A stretch of DNA of 33,191 nt. Origin: JAZGDL01 sp036477795. Its GTDB lineage: Bacteria; Planctomycetota; Phycisphaerae; UBA1845. Under the pieces are notes generated by a model that did not search any database, had not been told where the DNA came from, and was given only the letters and a program-made list of their open reading frames with translations. Of this stretch, positions 23,819-30,782 are shown one piece after another (position 1 is the first letter of the stretch; every line of letters begins with the position of its first letter). The translations under genes and the position numbers were made by a program. The DNA is taken from NCBI GenBank assembly GCA_036477795.1, contig JAZGDL010000370.1, forward strand, positions 1 to 33,191, given 5' to 3'.

Positions 23819-24686
23819 AGCAGTAGGACTGAACCGGCAGGCTGGTGCGCTGCTTGACCGTTCGGCTGATGGCGTCAAGCTCTTCGCGGCTGAGCGATGT
23901 CACGCACTCCTGCGCCGGTGGGCGGGCGACGGTGTAGATCTGTATGAGGTCCAGCCGGGCCCCGGCGGTGCGCATCTCGTTCAAGCGATCGGTGAAGGCG
24001 ATGATCTCCTCATCGGGCGGCGGACGGCCATGGACCCGCATGAACAGTGATTGGATGGTCACCGGACGGATGCGGGCGGCGCTAACGATGTTCTCGATCA
24101 CGTGGGACAGCGGAAAGTTAGGACGGTTAATGATCTGATAATACTCCTCGGTGCCGGCGTCGAGCTTAGCCCAGATCTCGCCGTTGGACCGATCCATGAT
24201 TCGCAGGCCGGCGATCACGTTCGGCCTGGTCAGGTAGCATGCGTCGGTGATCAGGATCATTTTCACCTGGTCCGGGCAGCGTTCGCGTTTCAGGTCGGCG
24301 GCGAGTTGCACGGCCTCGGCGAACACCGGGCAGGTGGTCGGCTCGCCGTCGCCGCTGAAGGCGACGTCGTTAAGACGTCTGAGGTGTTCGGGCGTGTCGG
24401 CGAACTCCGGCTCAGCCAGTAGCCGTCCGTCGACGGCTGCTGCCAGCAGGGTGTCCAGCTCATGGCGGAGCACGTCGACGTCGACGTGGCGCACCCGCGG
24501 TGTGCCGGTCCGGTCGACCTGGCAATAAATACAGTCAAAGTTGCAGGCCCTGTCCGGGTTCAGGTTGACGCCGATGCTGATACCGCGACTCCGCCGGGAC
24601 ACGACCGGGTACACATAGAGAAAACCTCTCCAGTCGCGCGGATGGTGCCGGAAATCCCTGACATTGGGTTTGTTATGTGACTCCAT
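23817..24686 (-). CDS. radical SAM protein (COG0731-like)
   Basis: The 289-residue protein carries CNFDCIYCQ (about residues 49-57), the CxxxCxxC site for the 4Fe-4S cluster that cleaves S-adenosylmethionine. Downstream are FSGDGEPTTCP and MILITDACYL, typical of the SAM-binding barrel, and WAKLDAGTEEYY. The set resembles the Fe-S oxidoreductase group COG0731, which is related to the wyosine enzyme TYW1; the substrate here is unknown. ATG 24686 is chosen; a GTG at 24701 is the alternative, and neither has a clear Shine-Dalgarno site. Its stop falls in the tandem hairpins shared with the kinase gene. Upstream is gmhA across a heptamer-repeat gap. Confidence 0.82.
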   Translation of the reverse strand: MESHNKPNVRDFRHHPRDWRGFLYVYPVVSRRSRGISIGVNLNPDRACNFDCIYCQVDRTGTPRVRHVDVDVLRHELDTLLAAAVDGRLLAEPEFADTPEHLRRLNDVAFSGDGEPTTCPVFAEAVQLAADLKRERCPDQVKMILITDACYLTRPNVIAGLRIMDRSNGEIWAKLDAGTEEYYQIINRPNFPLSHVIENIVSAARIRPVTIQSLFMRVHGRPPPDEEIIAFTDRLNEMRTAGARLDLIQIYTVARPPAQECVTSLSREELDAISRTVKQRTSLPVQSYC

Positions 24687-24710
24687 GGCGACACGTCTCA
24701 CGGTCTACAT

Positions 24711-24788
24711 CCGAATAGCGAATGTCGAATGTCGAATGTGGATTTGTGATCCGTGACTTCGCTATTCGCCATTCGCCATTCGCAATCC
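24711..24788. repeat. heptamer repeats (GAATGTC / ATTCGCC) with self-complementary arms
   Basis: On the left CGAATGT repeats three times; on the right ATTCGCC repeats twice and is roughly its complement. It fills the gap between gmhA and the radical SAM gene. The same layout, with another heptamer, occurs at 3297-3356 and 8520-8600. Confidence 0.8.
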
Positions 24789-24790
24789 TC

Positions 24791-25360
24791 TCAAGACCCT
24801 GTGGCAAAGGCCTGTTCAACGCGATCGCAGATCAAATGATAGGCCAACTCGTGCGCTTCCTGGACCCGATCGCCGCCCTCGGCGTCGATTTTCAGACACA
24901 TATCGCAATACTCAGCCATCAGGCCGCCGCTTTGCGATGTGAAACCTACAACGACAGCCCCTCGCTCCTTTGCGGCTTCGAGGGCGCACAATACGTTCGG
25001 CGACCTGCCGGAAACGCTCAGGGCCCAAACGACATCGCCCTCGGCCACCAGCCCTTCCACCTGCCGCCGGAAGATCTGATCACCGCCCAGGTCGTTGCCG
25101 ATCGCGGTCAACGATGACGAGTCGGTGGTGAGTGCGATGGCCGGCAGCGCTCGACGGTTGCGTTTGAACCGACCCAGCAATTCCGCGGCGATGTGCTGGG
25201 CGTCAGCCGCACTGCCCCCGTTGCCCAACACATACACCTTGCCGCCCCCACGAAACACCTCGATGATCCGAACCGCGATGGATTCCAGAAGTGTCACCTG
25301 CCGCCGCACCGATTCGACGGCGTGGAGATGATCATCAATCTGTTTGTTCATATCGATCAT
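24791..25360 (-). CDS. gmhA: D-sedoheptulose 7-phosphate isomerase
   Basis: The 189-residue protein is a SIS-domain enzyme that converts sedoheptulose 7-phosphate to D-glycero-D-manno-heptose 7-phosphate, the first step of ADP-heptose synthesis. Diagnostic stretches are YVLGNGGSAADAQHIAAEL, LTTDSSSLTAIGNDLG, and the C-terminal helix EAHELAYHLICDRVE; the length (about 190) is that of the family. The enzyme for the next steps, HldE, is the next gene upstream on the same strand, 111 bp away, with a dispersed repeat between. The start is uncertain (ATG 25360 or ATG 25351), as neither has a ribosome site. The pair implies a heptose-containing outer-membrane or surface glycan. Confidence 0.92.
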   Translation of the reverse strand: MIDMNKQIDDHLHAVESVRRQVTLLESIAVRIIEVFRGGGKVYVLGNGGSAADAQHIAAELLGRFKRNRRALPAIALTTDSSSLTAIGNDLGGDQIFRRQVEGLVAEGDVVWALSVSGRSPNVLCALEAAKERGAVVVGFTSQSGGLMAEYCDMCLKIDAEGGDRVQEAHELAYHLICDRVEQAFATGS

Positions 25361-25361
25361 C

Positions 25362-25480
25362 GATTGACGAGTTGACGCCGGCAGTGACTTTGTCGTTTGA
25401 CAGACGCCGAAAGCGTCGTCGCCGCTCCCTCACCCCATACTCCAACGCACAATTCGAATGTTGACCCACCACTAGGATAG
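25362..25480. repeat. dispersed repeat family R, copy A
   Basis: This 119-bp segment aligns without gaps to 29031-29149 at roughly 80% identity (for instance ACGCCGGCAGTGACTT and CCACAATTCGAA-like ends). It occupies the whole gap between gmhA and hldE and includes the hldE stop codon at 25472. Confidence 0.8.
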
Positions 25481-26959
25481 TCCATTACGAATGCGCTCCA
25501 GGATCGACGTGGTGCTGAAGCCCTCCACAACCGGGACCAACCGCACCCGCCCGCCGATACTCTCGACGAACTCACGCCCCACCACCCCTTTGACGGCCCA
25601 ATCCTCGCCTTTGACCAGCACGTTCGGCCGAACGCGCTCGATCAGGTGCAGCGGGGTAGGTTCATCAAAGATTACAACATAGTCGACGCACTCCAAGGCC
25701 TCCAGCATCCTGACGCGAAACCGCTGGTCGTTGATGGGCCGGCCCGCGCCCTTGCCCAATCGCTTGGCGCTCGCGTCTGAGTTGACGGCCACCACCAGCA
25801 GGCTGGCTTCATCACGGGCCTTCTCCAATAGATCAACGTGACCGGGATGTAGAATGTCATACACGCCGTTGGTGAGCGCCACCGTTTCACCGCGGTCGCG
25901 GCGCAGTCCCAACTCGGCGACAAGCTCATCAAGTTTGCGGGCCTTGCCGTTGCGACGCCGATCTTCGAGGCGCAGCTCGGCCAACATTTCGTCGGCGGTG
26001 ATGGGAACGCAGCCGAACTTCTCCACCTCCAGCCCGCCGGCGATGTTGGCCAGCCGCACGGCGTCTTCCAGCGATGCGTCCGCAGCCACGGCCGCAGCCA
26101 GACACGCCAAGACCGCGTCACCCGCGCCGGTGTTGTCGTAAACGCTTCGCGGCCGGGTCGGTATGTGGGCCGGTTCCCGGCCTGCGCGGGCCACCACCGC
26201 GCCGTCGCGATCGAGCGTCACCACCGCCGATTCCACGTCCCACAGACGCAGCAACTGACCGATGGTTTCCATCACCGCGCCCGGCGAATCGAACGGCCGG
26301 CCGGCCACCAACTCCAACTCGTTGCGGTTGGGTGTCACTAGTGTGACACCTTTGTACTGGCTGTAGTCACTGAGTCGCGCCGGGTCGACGATGACCGGTA
26401 TGCCCGCGGCGCGGGCGGCTGCCACGACGGCCTGGACCAGCTCCGAGGTGACCAGGCCCTTGGCGTAATCCTCAATGCAGACGACGTCGACTTGGGCCAC
26501 GGCCTGCGTGACCGCCGCGGTCAGCTTCGCCGCGGTGTGCGGCGGCAGGTTCTCGGTGGATTCCTCGTCGAACCGCAGCAGTTGCTGGCGGTGCCGATGC
26601 TGGGCCAGACCCACGAACCGCGTCTTGGTGCTGGTGCCGCGGTCGTCCGCCACCACCAGACCGCTGCCGTCGACCCCCAGGTCCGAAAGGAGCGATCTGA
26701 GGCGCTGTCCCGCGGTGTCAGCCCCGATAGTCCCCATGCAACGAACTTTCGCGCCCAGGGCAACCAGGCAGGCTGCCACGTTGGCACTGCCCCCCACCCG
26801 CTCGTCCTGTTCCACCGCCCGCAGCACCGGGACCGGGGCCTCCGGGCTGATCCGCGTCGCATCACCGTACACATAGCGGTCAAGAATCAGGTCGCCGACA
26901 ACCAGCACTCGCCGCCCGTCGAATGATCGCACGATGTGGGTCAAATCAGAGATCATCAT
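25472..26959 (-). CDS. hldE: bifunctional heptose-7-phosphate kinase / heptose-1-phosphate adenylyltransferase
   Basis: The 495-residue protein has an N-terminal PfkB-type kinase (RVLVVGDLILDRYVYG, GGSANVA, and the catalytic NTGAGDAVLA near residue 275) and a C-terminal nucleotidyltransferase (LTNGVYDILHPGHVDLLEKA near residues 355-375, with HxGH; then VAVNSDASAKRLGKG). Together these phosphorylate heptose 7-phosphate at C1 and later transfer AMP to make ADP-heptose. Length and domain order match HldE (RfaE). GmhA lies downstream, while the phosphatase and epimerase (gmhB, hldD) are not in the window. Two ATG codons lie in tandem at the start; neither has a strong ribosome site. A repeat-filled gap of 281 bp separates it from spoVG. 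Confidence 0.94.
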   Translation of the reverse strand: MMISDLTHIVRSFDGRRVLVVGDLILDRYVYGDATRISPEAPVPVLRAVEQDERVGGSANVAACLVALGAKVRCMGTIGADTAGQRLRSLLSDLGVDGSGLVVADDRGTSTKTRFVGLAQHRHRQQLLRFDEESTENLPPHTAAKLTAAVTQAVAQVDVVCIEDYAKGLVTSELVQAVVAAARAAGIPVIVDPARLSDYSQYKGVTLVTPNRNELELVAGRPFDSPGAVMETIGQLLRLWDVESAVVTLDRDGAVVARAGREPAHIPTRPRSVYDNTGAGDAVLACLAAAVAADASLEDAVRLANIAGGLEVEKFGCVPITADEMLAELRLEDRRRNGKARKLDELVAELGLRRDRGETVALTNGVYDILHPGHVDLLEKARDEASLLVVAVNSDASAKRLGKGAGRPINDQRFRVRMLEALECVDYVVIFDEPTPLHLIERVRPNVLVKGEDWAVKGVVGREFVESIGGRVRLVPVVEGFSTTSILERIRNGLS

Positions 26960-26979
26960 TCGGACGAATCGCTTAGCGC

Positions 26980-27237
26980 GGATTATTCACCGCGGAGCAG
27001 GCAGAGCCCGCAGAGACGGAGTAGACGCTGGACCGAGAATCCCTTCTCGGTCCCCCTTCCTGGCGGTGTGGGACCGGCTTTCCAGCCGGTCAAATGATCC
27101 CGGCGCGCCGGGAGAAAGCCTGTCCCACATATGGGTGCGAGAAAGGATTCTCGCACCAGCACTAATGAGACAAGCGAGACTTCGGCCGTAACTTCTTACC
27201 ATATAATGCTCTGCGATCTCTGCGGTATGAATAATCC
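26980..27237. repeat. composite palindromic element with terminal inverted repeats
   Basis: GGATTATTCA (26980-26989) and TGAATAATCC (27228-27237) are perfect terminal inverted repeats, continued by CCGCGGAG/CTCTGCGG-type arms. Inside are hairpins: 27030-27053 (GGACCGAGAA arms), 27072-27091 (GACCGGCTTTCCAGCCGGTC), 27098-27113 (TCCCGGCGCGCCGGGA) and 27134-27157 (GGTGCGAGAA arms). It fills the gap between spoVG and hldE. No target duplication is evident. Confidence 0.75.
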
Positions 27238-27240
27238 AGG

Positions 27241-27915
27241 TTAGAGGATTCCCGCGCCGAAACCTTGAGAATCTTCAGTTTTTTCGTCGCTCATGGGCGG
27301 CTGTTCGTGGTCTCTACGTCGGGTGGCGGCATCCTGCTTGAGCTCCGTGATCATGTTTTGGTAGTCGTCGGGCTCATAATCATCATCGTGCTTACGATCG
27401 GAAGCGGCCGGTTGAGGCTCGGGCTCAGATACGCCGACTTGCTCTCGCTCTCGCTCTTGCTCGGGCGAAGCCATGCCCGTATCGTCCTTGGTGTCGTAGT
27501 CATCATCGTCGTCGAAGGAGGCTGGCTGGTATCCAGGCTCTCGCGATTTGCCGTACTCCTCGTCGTAGGCCTCGACGATCCGCTTCTGCAGCCGTTGACG
27601 GCAGTCAGTGTTGATCGGGTGGGCGATGTCGGCGTGCAGCTTCTTGCGTCCCGCGTCGTCCCGCTTAACACGGTCCGGCGCCAATTCGGCACCACAATCG
27701 TTGCAGAAACGGGCCCGCAGGTGGTTCTTCGACCCGCACGACGGGCAATGATCGGTCAGCTTCCGCGACGGCATGGCCACAAATATGCCCGATCCCCCTT
27801 CGATCAGCTTAATGTCCCTGATGACAAAGCTGCCGTCCAGGGTCACCGAGCAAAACGCTTTCAGCCGGTCCGTGGGGTTTTGAATCAGTTTGACGCGAAC
27901 TTCAGAAATTTCCAT
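27241..27915 (-). CDS. spoVG: SpoVG-like RNA/DNA-binding regulator with zinc ribbon and acidic tail
   Basis: The 224-residue protein has the SpoVG core: ISEVRVKLIQNPTDRLKAFC, then FVIRDIKLIEGGSGIFVAMPSRK, and after a break DIAHPINTDCRQRLQKRIVEAY. The core is normally about 90 residues and continuous; here a zinc ribbon with CPSC and CNDC is inserted just before the DIAHPIN segment. A Glu/Asp-rich tail of roughly 100 residues follows. SpoVG proteins bind RNA or DNA and act as site-specific regulators. ATG 27915 is chosen for AGGA at 6 bp; ATG 27921 is the alternative. It starts 8 bp after ispE stops, so the two are co-transcribed, as in Bacillus where spoVG lies near ispE. Confidence 0.88.
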   Translation of the reverse strand: MEISEVRVKLIQNPTDRLKAFCSVTLDGSFVIRDIKLIEGGSGIFVAMPSRKLTDHCPSCGSKNHLRARFCNDCGAELAPDRVKRDDAGRKKLHADIAHPINTDCRQRLQKRIVEAYDEEYGKSREPGYQPASFDDDDDYDTKDDTGMASPEQEREREQVGVSEPEPQPAASDRKHDDDYEPDDYQNMITELKQDAATRRRDHEQPPMSDEKTEDSQGFGAGIL

Positions 27916-27923
27916 GGTCATTC

Positions 27924-28835
27924 CTACTCAATCATCAGTGGGCCCGTCATGGTCTTCACCAGACGGGTCCCGGTGCCAATTCCTCTTGATACCAAAGCCG
28001 TTCTCAGGTTTTCCGCCTCCTCTTGATCGTCGAACAACACAAACGCCGCTTGCCCCGCCCCCGAAATGCGTACCGGTTTGTCCGCCAGCGCCCCGACCGC
28101 CTGATGGAGCGCCCGCACCCGCGGAGCTACTCGAAAGATGGCCGGCTCGAGATCATTCCTGCACAACGCCGCCAGATCGTCCGCCGTCTCAGCTTGAGTC
28201 ATCGCCTGGGTCAGGTCACCGGTGACAACCCCGGAATCCGCGGGTAACCAGGCCTGGTACACCGCGCCGGTAGAGACTTCGCAGCCCGCAAAGACCAGCA
28301 GCACCCATCCCGACCACCGGAGCGCCACCGGTCTCACCCGTTCGCCCCGCCCCGAAATCTCCGACGCCGGAAGCGAAAAGAAAAGCGGAACGTCTGATCC
28401 GATTGCCGCACCCAGGCCGGCCAGTTCGTCTTCGCCCAGGTTCACTTCCCAAAGCCGGTTCAGCGCCGCCAGCGTGACCGCCGCGTTGCCGCTGCCGCCC
28501 CCCAGACCGGCCCCCACCGGTATCCGCTTGAACAACTCGATGCTTACCCCGACATCATACCGCCCATAGGAGGCAATCTTCCGCGCCGCCTGCACCACAA
28601 GGTTACGATCATCAGTCGGTAATCCCGGCTGATCGCAGGTCAGCTCAATGCCCTTGTCGCACTCTTGTTGGAACCGGAGCGTATCGGTCAGGTCCAACCC
28701 CACGACCACCGAGCGGATATCGTGATACCCGTCTTCCCGGCGGCCCAGCACTTGGAGCGTGAGGTTGATTTTGGCGGGGGATCGGCAAGCGAGAACACTC
28801 ACCCGGCGCTGGTTGGTCGTCGTGGAGTCAATCAT
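27924..28835 (-). CDS. ispE: 4-diphosphocytidyl-2-C-methyl-D-erythritol kinase
   Basis: The 303-residue protein is a GHMP kinase of the MEP isoprenoid pathway that phosphorylates CDP-methylerythritol. It begins SPAKINLTLQVLGRREDGYHDI, in pieces AKINLTLQVLG and REDGYH, as expected for IspE, and has the ATP loop PVGAGLGGGSGNAAV near residue 108. The tail ISGAGQAAFVLF contains the third GHMP motif. I chose ATG 28835. The frame remains open for 37 more codons, but these translate a palindromic repeat (28879-28929), and no strong ribosome site precedes either start. SpoVG follows at 8 bp. Confidence 0.92.
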   Translation of the reverse strand: MIDSTTTNQRRVSVLACRSPAKINLTLQVLGRREDGYHDIRSVVVGLDLTDTLRFQQECDKGIELTCDQPGLPTDDRNLVVQAARKIASYGRYDVGVSIELFKRIPVGAGLGGGSGNAAVTLAALNRLWEVNLGEDELAGLGAAIGSDVPLFFSLPASEISGRGERVRPVALRWSGWVLLVFAGCEVSTGAVYQAWLPADSGVVTGDLTQAMTQAETADDLAALCRNDLEPAIFRVAPRVRALHQAVGALADKPVRISGAGQAAFVLFDDQEEAENLRTALVSRGIGTGTRLVKTMTGPLMIE

Positions 28836-28878
28836 CAGTCGGCCGAAGTCATCAACGCGTTGGCTCAGCAGGACGATT

Positions 28879-28929
28879 GTGGGACCGAGTTTCCAGCCGG
28901 TCAATAACAGCTTAGAAAACCTCTCCCAC
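28879..28929. repeat. 51-bp palindromic repeat (family II), degenerate copy
   Basis: The reverse complement aligns without gaps to the copy at 32044-32094, also 51 bp, with about eight changes; both end GGTCCCAC and share ATTGACCGGCTGGAAA. It lies 44 bp upstream of the ispE start, between ispE and its divergent neighbour. Confidence 0.75.
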
Positions 28930-29030
28930 ATTCTGCGGCCCGGCACCGTCTTATTCGGACGGATAGTAGCCCCCGGGGCCGGCGTGTCAAGATTTCAACT
29001 GTTTCAACAGCTAGCGCTCCGTGACAGCTC

Positions 29031-29149
29031 GACTGACGGGTTAACGCCGGCAGTGACTTCGTCGTTTGGCAGACCCTCCAAGCGTAGTCTCCGCTCCCTA
29101 ACCCTATACTCCAACCCACAATTCGAACGTTCCCGTGCCGCTAGAGCTC
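29031..29149. repeat. dispersed repeat family R, copy B
   Basis: This aligns over about 119 bp to 25362-25480 (same orientation), sharing ACGCCGGCAGTGACTT, GTCGTTTG, CCGCTCCCT, ATACTCCAAC and CACAATTCGAA blocks. A short third copy lies at 30037-30070. Confidence 0.8.
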
Positions 29150-29338
29150 TGACCGCTGTCCCAAGGCGACACCGCGTTACAATCGTCACAGTTGCGCCAT
29201 TTGGCCGCAGGCCCGCAAGTCTTTGTCGTATCTGCGATTATCGCGATGTGGGTTGTGAAACGCGAACTGGCCGCTCAGGTGCCGCATTCCATCCTGGATC
29301 AATCCCGCGGAGAAGATTCTGCTGGAGGGGAGGATTTT

Positions 29339-29833
29339 ATGGGGCTGCAACAACCGCCCACCATGACGGGCGTCACAGGTGTTACCTCTGGGAGCCTCGG
29401 CTCGTCGAGGAATCAGTCCACGGTCAATGCCCTGAGCCGGTCGACGAGTCCGATTGCCGCCGATACGGCGCTATCCGTAAGGACACCGTCCGGCGGTCTA
29501 CAATCTCCGGCTGATGTGATCGACGCCATGCTAAGCCTGGAAATGGCCACCGAGCAGCGTCTTCGCATGGTCATCGCCCTGCTCATCCTTCAAATGCTTC
29601 TGGGCAAAGACTCGGATGACTCGACGTCCAGCGCAAACGAGTTGGCTAAGCTCGCCATCGGGCTCGACGCCCTGGGAGGGCGCAACCAGCCGGTCATATT
29701 CACATCCACGCACATTGTTCAGATGCAGTATCAGTCCACGCTGGTTTACTCCGACCTGGCCGTCGAAACCTTTGCCCAAGCTGGTGGTGGCGGACAAGAT
29801 GACCCCGGCTCACGGTTGGACGTGACCGCGTAG
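29339..29833 (+). CDS. unrecognised 164-residue protein
   Basis: I do not recognise this protein. The start is well supported by GGAGGGGAGG ending six bases before ATG 29339. The first 60 residues are rich in Thr, Ser and Gly (MTGVTGVTSGSLGSSRNQS) and probably disordered. A helical region from about 75 to 125 includes ADVIDAMLSLEMATEQRLRM and a hydrophobic run (VIALLILQMLLG) that could be an amphipathic or membrane-associated helix. The C-terminal part contains short strands and a Gly-rich end. There is no signal peptide and no Cys. The frame is open upstream to a TTG at 29192, but that extension lacks a ribosome site. A weak GGTGGTTT/AAACCGCC hairpin follows the stop (29837-29856). Confidence 0.65.
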   Translation: MGLQQPPTMTGVTGVTSGSLGSSRNQSTVNALSRSTSPIAADTALSVRTPSGGLQSPADVIDAMLSLEMATEQRLRMVIALLILQMLLGKDSDDSTSSANELAKLAIGLDALGGRNQPVIFTSTHIVQMQYQSTLVYSDLAVETFAQAGGGGQDDPGSRLDVTA

Positions 29834-29897
29834 ACAGGTGGTTTGCCGAAACCGCCCATAAATAGACAGTCCCAATGCAACTCGGCACGGGGGTTGA

Positions 29898-30020
29898 CAA
29901 GTGCTGGTGCGAGAATCCTTTCTCGCACCCCGGAACCGACACAAGCCCACGGGTTGCAACCCGTGGGCTTTTCACAGGTCTGTCCCACACCGCCAGGAAG
30001 GGGGACCGAGAAGGGATTGT
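29898..30020. repeat. composite palindromic element, inverted relative of 27030-27165
   Basis: The 24-bp palindrome 29906-29929 is the exact reverse complement of 27134-27157, and matching continues on one side. The stretch 29985-30020 is the reverse complement of about 36 bp at 27037-27072. Between them is a different module here, the perfect 28-bp palindrome at 29943-29970 (arms AAGCCCACGGGTTG), related to the one at 6926-6947. The element is thus a mosaic. Confidence 0.78.
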
Positions 30021-30036
30021 AATAAGGGTCCAGCGT

Positions 30037-30070
30037 CCCACAATTCGAACGTTGACGCACCACTAGCTCG
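30037..30070. repeat. dispersed repeat family R, partial copy C
   Basis: CCCACAATTCGAACGTTGAC followed by CACCACTAG matches the right ends of copies A and B. The rest of the repeat is missing; a composite palindrome ends just before it. Confidence 0.65.
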
Positions 30071-30186
30071 CCACGCCGGTGCGCTGTAAATACCACAGAT
30101 CCGGCGTATGAACGTAGCCCTATGCCGGCAACGTTGGTATTCTGGGGGCGAAGCAAGCCGTGAATGTCGCTAGCGGAGTGCACACC

Positions 30187-30675
30187 ATGGGATCACCTTT
30201 TCCCGATTGGCTGAAATACGTCATCGTCAGCGCCTTAGCGCTTGCCGCCGGCGTAGTGGTGGGGGCATCGTTCACCATGCGGGAACGAGCCGGCCTCGAA
30301 GCCGAGGTCCGGCACGCTCAGACTCAAGTGGCTCAGGCGAAAACCACGCTGGCGTCGAAGGATGCCTCGATCGCCGAGCTCAGCGCTCAGCTCGATAGCG
30401 TCGGAGGGCGAATCGCACATGTGAATGAGCAACTCAGCCGATTCGAGGAGCGGCTGTCCGAGGCGGAGAGCCGGATACCGCTGGTGCTGAGCTTTGCCTC
30501 GATCGAAGCCCCTCCGCCCCTTGATCTCGAGCAAGTCAACTCGGAGCCGATCGCTGACGCGAAACCGAGTGAAGTGGTCGATGAACGCTGCACGGCCATT
30601 ACGCTCAAAGGCACACGATGCAAGCGCCGAGCCAAAGACAACGGCAGCGGCAAGTGTTGGCAGCATCAGGACTAG
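30187..30675 (+). CDS. membrane-anchored coiled-coil protein with C-terminal Cys/His motif
   Basis: The 162-residue protein has one membrane segment (about residues 8-30, YVIVSALALAAGVVVGASF) and then a heptad-rich coiled coil (about 30-100, LEAEVRHAQTQVAQAKTTL through LSRFEERLSEAESRI). The last 30 residues have the pattern CTAxTxxGxxCxxxAxxxxxxxCWQH, like small DUF5763-type zinc-knuckle tails. Its orientation is probably N-in with the coiled coil and tail outside, or the reverse; this cannot be told. ATG 30187 has GGAG at 8 bp. It stands alone on the plus strand. The function is unknown; a spacer or crosslinking role at the envelope is a guess. Confidence 0.72.
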   Translation: MGSPFPDWLKYVIVSALALAAGVVVGASFTMRERAGLEAEVRHAQTQVAQAKTTLASKDASIAELSAQLDSVGGRIAHVNEQLSRFEERLSEAESRIPLVLSFASIEAPPPLDLEQVNSEPIADAKPSEVVDERCTAITLKGTRCKRRAKDNGSGKCWQHQD

Positions 30676-30704
30676 GAATGGGTAGGGCAGAACGCATAGG
30701 GCTG

Positions 30705-30734
30705 TTGGCACTGTAGCGCCGTAGTCGGTATAAT
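30705..30734 (+). promoter_or_regulatory. sigma-70-type promoter for the dockerin-like gene at 30783
   Basis: TTGGCA (30705-30710) and a perfect TATAAT (30729-30734) are 18 bp apart. Transcription would begin near 30741, about 42 bases before ATG 30783, which has AGGAGGG upstream. Confidence 0.65.
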
Positions 30735-30782
30735 TGATGATCCAAACTGTTCTCGACGTGCCAAACCCAGGAGGGTAAGGTC

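Larger units (their letters stand above)
28836..29338. other. divergent intergenic region holding two repeat families
   Basis: Between ispE (minus) and the 164-residue gene (plus) are the palindromic unit at 28879-28929 and copy B of the dispersed repeat at 29031-29149. The remaining 190 bases before ATG 29339 are in an open frame with the downstream gene but look unlike its product. No RNA gene is evident. Confidence 0.55.
29834..30186. other. intergenic region dominated by palindromic repeats
   Basis: After a weak hairpin at 29837-29856, the stretch 29898-30020 holds inverted copies of modules found at 27030-27165, a 28-bp palindrome and a partial copy of repeat R (30037-30070). The last 110 bases before ATG 30187 show nothing beyond a GGAG ribosome site. 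No gene is supported. Confidence 0.6.

Noticed and set aside
28836..28946. 37-residue N-terminal extension of IspE
   Set aside because: It translates the palindromic repeat at 28879-28929, and the IspE family begins at the residues just after ATG 28835.
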